From CAZVEV01 sp964625865 (GTDB taxonomy: Bacteria; Planctomycetota; Phycisphaerae; SM23-33), in contig CAZVEV010000147.1 of NCBI GenBank assembly GCA_964625865.1, forward strand, positions 1 through 14,351: 14,351 nucleotides of DNA, given 5' to 3'. Position numbers and translations under genes: made by a program. Positions 5,755-11,279 of this stretch are shown piece after piece; the stretch's first letter is position 1, and the number at the start of each line of letters is the position of its first letter. The notes under the pieces were generated by a model. That model was not told the DNA's origin. It made no database searches and was given only the letters and a program-made list of their open reading frames with translations.

Positions 5755-6201
5755 GTGTCCTACACCAGACATGTCTACCACATCGTCTTCTCGACTAAGG
5801 AGTGGCGCCCGCTGATCGACGATGCTCTCCGTCCGCAGTTGTGCCAGTATCTCGGCGGGATCGTCCATCAACTGGGCGGCATATCGCTTCGAGTCAACGG
5901 CCCGACGGACCACGTGCACATGGTCGCCATCGTGCCGCCCACCATCGCCATCGCTGATTTCGTACGCGACGTGAAATCCGGGGCGACCAACTGGATCCAC
6001 CGGACGATGCCCCGTCGCCGGGCGTTCAGGTGGCAGGACGGGTATTCGAGCTTCACCGTTTCCCATAGCGGGGTCGCACAGGTGGTGGCGTATGTTGCGG
6101 GACAACTGGAGCATCACAAGACCATGAGCTTCCGTGACGAGTTGCGGTTGCTCCTCGAGAAGCATCAGATCGAGTTCGACGAGCGATACCTGACGGGCTG
6201 A
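5755..6201 (+). CDS. IS200-like (Y1/HUH) REP-associated tyrosine transposase
   Basis: The 148-residue protein is a single-domain HUH endonuclease of the Y1_Tnp family, which cuts and rejoins single-stranded DNA through a tyrosine. The metal-binding HUH motif is seen as DHVHM (H53 and H55). The catalytic helix reads VAYVAGQLEHH, with Y113 as nucleophile and Q117 as the usual helper residue. The conserved segment FRWQDGYSSFTVS (91-103) is also present. The N-terminus (YTRHVYHIVFSTKEWRPLI) is the normal opening of this family. It starts at GTG 5755 with AAAGGG at 5742-5747. All key residues are intact, so the enzyme could be active. Length fits the family, and no accessory TnpB gene is present. 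The flanking inverted hairpin arrays point to a RAYT that acts on REP-like repeats. Confidence 0.9.
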   Translation: MSYTRHVYHIVFSTKEWRPLIDDALRPQLCQYLGGIVHQLGGISLRVNGPTDHVHMVAIVPPTIAIADFVRDVKSGATNWIHRTMPRRRAFRWQDGYSSFTVSHSGVAQVVAYVAGQLEHHKTMSFRDELRLLLEKHQIEFDERYLTG

Positions 6202-6208
6202 GCCAGTC

Positions 6209-6301
6209 TTTCACCCCTCCGGGGCTCTGTGGCCAATGGGCACCTATCCGGGGGCCGCCTGCGGCGACCCCCGGCCAAATGCTTACGACCCCTTCGGGGC
6301 C
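6209..6301 (-). repeat. Right REP-like array, inverted copy of the left
   Basis: Read on the minus strand this array repeats the left one in the same order. The outer block differs at one base (T for C after GTAAGCA), the central stem has a tight GCA loop, and the inner AGAGCCCCGGAGGGGTGA block differs from the left copy only just beyond it (AAAG for ACAG). It lies 8 bases after the transposase stop and 62 bases from the end of the minus-strand ASKHA gene, where its hairpins may also act as terminators. Confidence 0.8.
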
Positions 6302-6303
6302 AG

Positions 6304-6344
6304 CGTACCGTCCCTACTTCAGAGCCAACGTACTGTGCCTACTC
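6304..6344 (+). repeat. Two imperfect 16-base direct repeats
   Basis: CGTACCGTCCCTACTT at 6304 recurs as CGTACTGTGCCTACTC at 6329 (13 of 16 bases equal, period 25). The stretch between them contains CTTCAGAGCC, also found at the inner edge of the left REP array, which suggests repeat debris. Confidence 0.5.
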
Positions 6345-6363
6345 TCGGGCCGGCGCGCTGTGC

Positions 6364-8199
6364 TCACTCCGGGAAGATCATTGCTTCGGCGAATTCCATC
6401 TGGAAGTGGGCGTCCATCGACAGTTCGACGTGCATAGTGCGGCGGGCGAGGTCTTCGGCTTCCCGGCGTGCGGCGATTGACCCCAGGGCCCACCGCGCGC
6501 CGTTCAGCGACGCGTTGCCCACGTACTGGATTCGCCGGTGTTCCACCTCGGCCGGCAGCAGGCCGATCCGCTGGGCGCGGCTGCGTCGGATGAAGCTGCC
6601 GAACCCCCCCGCAATCAGCACGCGCGACAGGTCCCCGCAGGCCAGGGACGCCTTGCGGAGCAGGATGTTGACCCCGGCGCGAATGGCCCCCGTGGCCAAC
6701 TGGATCTCGCGGACGTCCTTCTGCGTCAGGGCCACCGCCGCCCGGTCGCCCTCGGCCCGGACCAGGACGAACGAGGCGCCCTGATCGTCGCAGACCACGC
6801 GGTCTCGGACGGCCTGGGGCAGGTCCGCGGGAAGGTCGTCGCCGCTGAGCATTCGCCCTTCGCGGCTGACGATCCCGCAGCGCAGCAACTCGGCCGCCAG
6901 GTCGATCAGGCCGCTGCCGCACAGGCCGATCGGCTCGACATTGCCGATCACGCCCACGCGGGCGTCCTGGTCGATCACGACCTTCTCGATGGCCCCCGCC
7001 GCCGCCCGCATGCCGCAGGAGATTCTCGCGCCTTCGAAGGCGGGCCCGGCCGCCGTGGAGGCCGCCCAGAGCTTGCCCCCACTGGCGAGCACGATCTCAC
7101 CATTGGTGCCGATATCCACCATCAGCACGGCCCCGTCACGCCGGGCCAGTTCCGTCGCAAGCAGGCCTGCCACCGTGTCGCCGCCGACGAACCCGCCGAT
7201 CACCGGAAACACGTACGCCCGCCCGCCCGGGTGGATGCGCACGCCCACCTCGGCGGCCGACAACTCCAGCCCGCGCGCGTACGCGGGGACGAAGGGGACC
7301 TGCCCCAGTTGCGTCGGGTCCACGCCGCACAGCAGGTGCTCCATCGTCGTGTTGCCCGCCACGACAATCTCGTAGATGCTCTCGCGATCGACGTCGGCGG
7401 CGCTGCACAGCGTGTCGATCATCCGTTCGACCAGGCCGAGCACGGCATCGCGCAGCTCACCCAGGGCCGCGGCGGAGGCCCCCGCGCGCTGGATCCGCGA
7501 CAGCACGTCGTCGCCGAAACTCACCTGCGGATTGATGTCCGACGCGACGGCCAGCTCGACCCCGCTGGACAGGTCCAGCAGCACGCCGACGACCGTGGTC
7601 GTGCCCACGTCGAACGCCAGCCCGTAGCAGCGACCGGTCGTATCGCCCGGCTCGAAGTCGACCAGGTGGTGGTCGGCCAGCACGGCCGTGCCTGCAAAGC
7701 CCTCTGACCGCAAGACGCCCGCCAGCCGGCGAAGCAGGTCCAGGTCCGTCTTGAACGGCCCGACGGTCTGCTCGAGGCGGAGCAGGTCCGGCACGTCGTC
7801 GGCAAGCGAGGGGGCGTCCAGTTCGACAAAGACCTTCCGGACGGCCGGCATGAGGTCAACGTCGTCGCCGGCGCTCTCGCTGAGGATCTGGTGCGTCGCG
7901 CCCAGCAGCGAGCTGTCGGGAATTGTCACGACGGCCTCGTCGACGATGGCCGTCTGGCAGGCCAGGCGCCATCCGTCGGCCAGTTCGTCAGCGGACAGCA
8001 CATCGCGGCCGGCGGCGCTGGGCTCGGGGGCGCCGGCGGTGATTCGTACGCGGCACTTCCCGCAGGTCCCCGCCCCTCCGCAAGGCGTCTCAACGGTCAG
8101 CCCCACGCGGGCGGCGGCTTCCAGAACGGTCGTGCCCGGCAAGACGTAGACCGCCCGCCCGCGAGGCTGAAACGTCACTCGTACCTGTCTGTCTGACAT
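6364..8199 (-). CDS. ASKHA domain 2Fe-2S protein, RACo/RamA-like corrinoid activator
   Basis: The 611-residue protein belongs to the reductive activators of corrinoid enzymes (DUF4445/ASKHA family). These use an iron-sulfur cluster and ATP to return inactive Co(II) corrinoid to Co(I) in methyltransferases. The N-terminal plant-type ferredoxin domain has C40-x5-C46-x2-C49 and C81 as cluster ligands. A linker (about 100-190) follows. The actin-like ATPase then begins at YGLAFDVGTTT (192-202) and continues with AGNTTMEHLL, VDIGTNGEI and AGGFGSFI. I prefer the ATG at 8199 over an in-frame TTG at 8223, because AGGGA lies 7 bases before the ATG. The gene is monocistronic here, with no corrinoid protein or methyltransferase beside it, so its partner must lie elsewhere. 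Confidence 0.88.
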   Translation of the reverse strand: MSDRQVRVTFQPRGRAVYVLPGTTVLEAAARVGLTVETPCGGAGTCGKCRVRITAGAPEPSAAGRDVLSADELADGWRLACQTAIVDEAVVTIPDSSLLGATHQILSESAGDDVDLMPAVRKVFVELDAPSLADDVPDLLRLEQTVGPFKTDLDLLRRLAGVLRSEGFAGTAVLADHHLVDFEPGDTTGRCYGLAFDVGTTTVVGVLLDLSSGVELAVASDINPQVSFGDDVLSRIQRAGASAAALGELRDAVLGLVERMIDTLCSAADVDRESIYEIVVAGNTTMEHLLCGVDPTQLGQVPFVPAYARGLELSAAEVGVRIHPGGRAYVFPVIGGFVGGDTVAGLLATELARRDGAVLMVDIGTNGEIVLASGGKLWAASTAAGPAFEGARISCGMRAAAGAIEKVVIDQDARVGVIGNVEPIGLCGSGLIDLAAELLRCGIVSREGRMLSGDDLPADLPQAVRDRVVCDDQGASFVLVRAEGDRAAVALTQKDVREIQLATGAIRAGVNILLRKASLACGDLSRVLIAGGFGSFIRRSRAQRIGLLPAEVEHRRIQYVGNASLNGARWALGSIAARREAEDLARRTMHVELSMDAHFQMEFAEAMIFPE

Positions 8200-8244
8200 C
8201 CGTGCGTCCCTGTAAGCCGCCAACGAACCGGTGCGTCCCGACCC

Positions 8245-8250
8245 ATTATC
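8245..8250 (-). promoter_or_regulatory. Possible -10 box for the ASKHA gene
   Basis: On the minus strand GATAAT (within TAGGATAAT) lies about 46 bases upstream of the ATG. The best -35 (TTGTGG at 8271-8276) is 20 bases away, so only the -10 is reasonable. The region is shared with the divergent GH95-like gene. Confidence 0.35.
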
Positions 8251-8309
8251 CTACGCCCCGCCCCCGACGCCCACAAGCCGCAGCCGCCAGTGCCCCGCGC
8301 CTGTCCGCC

Positions 8310-8338
8310 TTGCAGCCGGTGAGGCTGACGGTCACAAT
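8310..8338 (+). promoter_or_regulatory. Possible promoter of the GH95-like gene
   Basis: TTGCAG at 8310-8315 and CACAAT at 8333-8338 are 17 bases apart. The start would fall near 8345, leaving a short leader that holds the GAGGAAAGGTGA ribosome binding site (8351-8362). Confidence 0.45.
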
Positions 8339-8365
8339 GGGACTCAACACGAGGAAAGGTGACCT

Positions 8366-11137
8366 ATGGCACATCTCGCATGCGGTTCGATCGGCTGGAC
8401 GGTTCTCTGGGCGGCGACGGTCGGCCTGACGGTGCTGACGGCGGCGCCAGCCGACTCAGCCAACGGCGCGCAGCCGAAGATCCCGTTTCCGGCGGCGCTG
8501 GACGCGGCGGCGGTGGTGCAGGAGCGGCTGGCCGGGTCGGCACAGCACGCACTGATTCTGGGCAACGGTGACGTTAACGGCCTGCTGCACGCCGATGGCA
8601 GCGGGCTGGTTCTGCGCCTGACGAAGAACGACGTGTGGGACGCCCGCCTGGACTCGAAGCTCGACCCGCCCGTGCCGACGATGAAGCGGATCAAGGAGAT
8701 GACGGCCGCCGGACAGATCGCCGGCGGCGGAAGGGCGTGGATCCTGCCCGCCGGCTCGACGTGGCGCGGCCCGGACAGCTACCACGCCCATCCGTACCCC
8801 TGCCCGCGCGCGTGCGCGGTGGTGCGAATCGGCGCGGGGGCGGGCAGCACGCCGGGGTGGCGATGCATCCGCCAACAGGGTCGCCGCAACACCTTCCAGC
8901 GGCGCGGAACGGTGACCGTCATGAGCATCCAGGGCAAGGCGGGCGCCTCGTGCGGCTGGACGTGCGGGCCGCTGGGGGTCTCGACCGAGTCCTACTCGAG
9001 GCTGCGCCTGCGACTGTCGGGCTCGGCCAACGCACGTCACTACGTGGACGTGATGGCCTCGGGCGGTGAGATGGTCGGCGGAACGAGGAAGTGGATCGAC
9101 TCGCCCACCGAAACAGCCGAGGTTGTCCTGGACCTGGCGCGGGGCAAGAAGGTAGACCGGCTGATCCTCTACACGTGGACGAAGGACGGCAGGCCGGCGG
9201 AGAACCGATACGCGTCGGCCGTGTTCGAGGGGCCCAAGGGCAAGCGGCCCGTCGACCTGATGGTCACGCCCCCCGAGACGCACCGCGCCACGCTGGACAT
9301 CCGCCGCGCGGCGGCCCTCGTGCAGGGCGCAAAGAAGGACCAGTCCACGGTCCAGGTCCGCGCTTTGGCCGGGCGCAACGCATTCCTGATCCACGCGGCG
9401 GATAACGTGGCCCTCGAAGGCGTCAAGTCCGCCGGCATCCCGGAGTTCTCAACCGGGCAGCGGGACGGCGTGCAATGGCTGACACAGGAGATCCCCGGCG
9501 ACGACGGCTGGCCCGGCATGCGGTTCGCCGTGGCGCTGGCAGCCGACGGCGAGACGAACCGGAAGGCCGTCGCGATCGTCACCAGCCGCGAGGCCAAGAA
9601 CCCGCTCTCGGCTGCGGTGGCGCTTGCCCGTGATACGCTGAAGGGCGACCCCCGCGGCGCCATTGAAGATCACGAGGGCCGGTGGCAGCGCTTCTGGTCG
9701 GCCAGCGGGGTGGACATGGACAAGGGCCTGCTCCGCGACAGTTGGTATCGCAACCTGTACTTCCTTCGCTGCGTCACGAAGCCCGGGGTGGTCTGTCCGG
9801 GCCTGTTCGCGGGCCTCATTCACGACAGGCCGGCGTGGCATGGCGACTACCACACGAACTACAACATCCAGCAGACGTTCTGGACGGCCTACGTGACCAA
9901 CCACGCCGAGCTGGCCGAGCCGTACGACCGGCTTGTCCGCGAGTATCTGCCCCGCGCCCGGTGGCTGGCGCGGAAGGTCTTCGAGTGCGGCGGGGCCTAC
10001 TACCCCCACGTCCTGTTCGCCTACGAGCCGGACCCGACCGCGTGCAAGGGGCCCACGAGGCGACAGTACATCCATCACGTCTGGGGGTTCACGCTCGGGG
10101 TCAACGCCTTTACGGCCCAGCCGCTGTGGTGGCATTACAAGTACGCGCCGAGCCGCGACCTGCTGGAAAAGGTGGTCTATCCCGTGGTCCGGGATGTCGC
10201 CGTCTTCCAGGCCGACTTCGCCGACACCTGCAAACGCGACGGGGCGGGGAAGATCGTTCTCGGCCCCAGCGTGTCGCCCGAGCACTGGGGGTGGACGAAG
10301 GGCTTCGCGCGCAACTACGACGGCACGTTCGATATCGCCATGTTCCGCTACATGTTCCGGGCGGCCATCGAGGGCGCCGCCACGCTGGGGCGTGACGAGA
10401 AGCTCGTGGCCCGATGGCGCAAGGTGCTCGCCGCCCTGCCGAATTACCCGACCACGAAGGGCCCTGCCCCGATTGTCGTAGACATGCGCAGCGCCCCGCC
10501 GACGACGTACAACATCACCGTGCCCGCCGTGCCGGTCTTCCCTGCCGACGTGGTCACCTGGTGGTCGCCTGCCGAGCAGAAGGCCCTGTTCGCGCGGACG
10601 ATCGACGCGCTGCGGTGGAACGGGAACAACTCGTCGATCATGCTGTCGGTGGCGCGGGCCAGGCTGTCCATGCCGGAGACCCCCGACTGGGTCCGCAAGA
10701 CGCTCGCGGCGCGATACCGCCCCAACGGGACGTTCGGGCTCAATCGCGTGGGGTCGGGCATCAACACGTACGGCCACTACACCGAGCAGTTCGCCTCGAC
10801 GATGGCCGTCTCGGAACTGCTCGTCCAGAGCGTCGGCGACATCATCCGCGTCTTCCCGGCCTGGCCGAAGGACAAACCCGCACGGTTCGCCAGCCTCCGC
10901 ACGCAAGGCGGCTTCCTCGTCTCAGCCGCCCAGGCCGACGGCGCGGTCCACGAGGTCCGCATCACCTCGACGGTGGGAGGCACGCTGCGCCTGTTGAGCC
11001 CGTGGCCCACGATCGCCGTCTCCCGCAACGGCGCCCGCCCCGCCGCCGTGAAACGCGATGCCCGCCGAATCGTCGAACTGAACACGCGCGCCGGTGAGAA
11101 GTTGGTCTTCACCGCGATAGCGCTCAGGCAGAGGTAG
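8366..11137 (+). CDS. Secreted GH95-like glycoside hydrolase
   Basis: The 923-residue protein has a Sec signal peptide (hydrophobic to about residue 27, cut near 30-34). Its N-terminal beta domain carries LGNGDVNGLL and LTKNDVWDAR, as in GH95-type enzymes. Residues about 155-310 hold an extra segment with a beta-sandwich look. An (alpha/alpha)6 barrel follows (about 445-830), then a small C-terminal beta domain. Compared with GH95 alpha-L-fucosidases, the Asn pair appears as N498-Y-N500 and the general-acid Glu as SPEH (E639). Where GH95 has DGNFG, this protein reads YTEQF (805-809), so the catalytic Asp is not in its usual place. The end (DIIRVFPAWP...LRTQGGFLVSAAQ) fits the family. It may cleave fucose- or galactose-type glycans, or have a changed activity. 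Start chosen from a strong Shine-Dalgarno at 8351-8362. Confidence 0.82.
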   Translation: MAHLACGSIGWTVLWAATVGLTVLTAAPADSANGAQPKIPFPAALDAAAVVQERLAGSAQHALILGNGDVNGLLHADGSGLVLRLTKNDVWDARLDSKLDPPVPTMKRIKEMTAAGQIAGGGRAWILPAGSTWRGPDSYHAHPYPCPRACAVVRIGAGAGSTPGWRCIRQQGRRNTFQRRGTVTVMSIQGKAGASCGWTCGPLGVSTESYSRLRLRLSGSANARHYVDVMASGGEMVGGTRKWIDSPTETAEVVLDLARGKKVDRLILYTWTKDGRPAENRYASAVFEGPKGKRPVDLMVTPPETHRATLDIRRAAALVQGAKKDQSTVQVRALAGRNAFLIHAADNVALEGVKSAGIPEFSTGQRDGVQWLTQEIPGDDGWPGMRFAVALAADGETNRKAVAIVTSREAKNPLSAAVALARDTLKGDPRGAIEDHEGRWQRFWSASGVDMDKGLLRDSWYRNLYFLRCVTKPGVVCPGLFAGLIHDRPAWHGDYHTNYNIQQTFWTAYVTNHAELAEPYDRLVREYLPRARWLARKVFECGGAYYPHVLFAYEPDPTACKGPTRRQYIHHVWGFTLGVNAFTAQPLWWHYKYAPSRDLLEKVVYPVVRDVAVFQADFADTCKRDGAGKIVLGPSVSPEHWGWTKGFARNYDGTFDIAMFRYMFRAAIEGAATLGRDEKLVARWRKVLAALPNYPTTKGPAPIVVDMRSAPPTTYNITVPAVPVFPADVVTWWSPAEQKALFARTIDALRWNGNNSSIMLSVARARLSMPETPDWVRKTLAARYRPNGTFGLNRVGSGINTYGHYTEQFASTMAVSELLVQSVGDIIRVFPAWPKDKPARFASLRTQGGFLVSAAQADGAVHEVRITSTVGGTLRLLSPWPTIAVSRNGARPAAVKRDARRIVELNTRAGEKLVFTAIALRQR

Positions 11138-11159
11138 GGCGTGCAACTGTGTTGCACGC
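11134..11159. repeat. Palindrome at the left edge of the assembly gap
   Basis: GCGTGCAAC-TGT-GTTGCACGC forms a perfect 9-bp stem (11139-11159) that overlaps the end of the GH95-like gene and runs into the Ns. GTAGGGCGTGCAAC at 11134-11147 is matched by its exact reverse complement at 11260-11273. This sits between convergent genes and may be a two-way terminator or a REP-like repeat. Confidence 0.7.
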
Positions 11160-11259
11160 NNNNNNNNNNNNNNNNNNNNNNNNNNNNNNNNNNNNNNNNN
11201 NNNNNNNNNNNNNNNNNNNNNNNNNNNNNNNNNNNNNNNNNNNNNNNNNNNNNNNNNNN
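11160..11259. other. Assembly gap of exactly 100 Ns
   Basis: A run of 100 Ns is a common placeholder for a gap of unknown size, so the true distance between the two convergent genes is not known. Both edges carry the same inverted repeat, which probably caused the break in assembly. Confidence 0.95.
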
Positions 11260-11273
11260 GTTGCACGCCCTAC
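11260..11273. repeat. Right-edge copy of the gap-flanking inverted repeat
   Basis: GTTGCACGCCCTAC is the exact reverse complement of 11134-11147. It ends 6 bases before the stop codon of the minus-strand DUF5703 gene. Confidence 0.75.
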
Positions 11274-11279
11274 GATCGC

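Larger units (their letters stand above)
5624..6301. mobile_element. IS200/RAYT-like element bounded by inverted hairpin arrays
   Basis: A 148-codon HUH/Y1 transposase gene is flanked by two arrays that are inverted copies of each other: 5624-5730 on the left and 6209-6301 on the right. Read inward, both copies have a block of about 39 bases starting GGCCCCGAAGGGGTCG with one mismatch, then a GGCGGCCCCCGGATA block, then AGAGCCCCGGAGGGGTGA. Classic IS200/IS605 elements lack terminal inverted repeats and carry subterminal palindromes in direct order. Inverted REP hairpins around a lone Y1 gene are instead typical of RAYT (REP-associated tyrosine transposase) loci. I infer a RAYT-like domesticated or semi-mobile unit. 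The exact ends cannot be proved without an empty site. Confidence 0.75.

Noticed and set aside
5624..6344. CRISPR-like array around the repeats
   Set aside because: The repeats are hairpin blocks in inverted orientation around a transposase, with no regular spacer pattern and no cas genes.
8200..8223. TTG at 8223 as start of the ASKHA protein
   Set aside because: The ATG at 8199 has AGGGA seven bases upstream and begins directly at the conserved ferredoxin domain, so the eight extra residues are not supported.
9449..10906. 485-codon minus-strand frame opposite the GH95-like gene
   Set aside because: Low-complexity antisense translation with no start site signals; the plus-strand gene has conserved motifs throughout.
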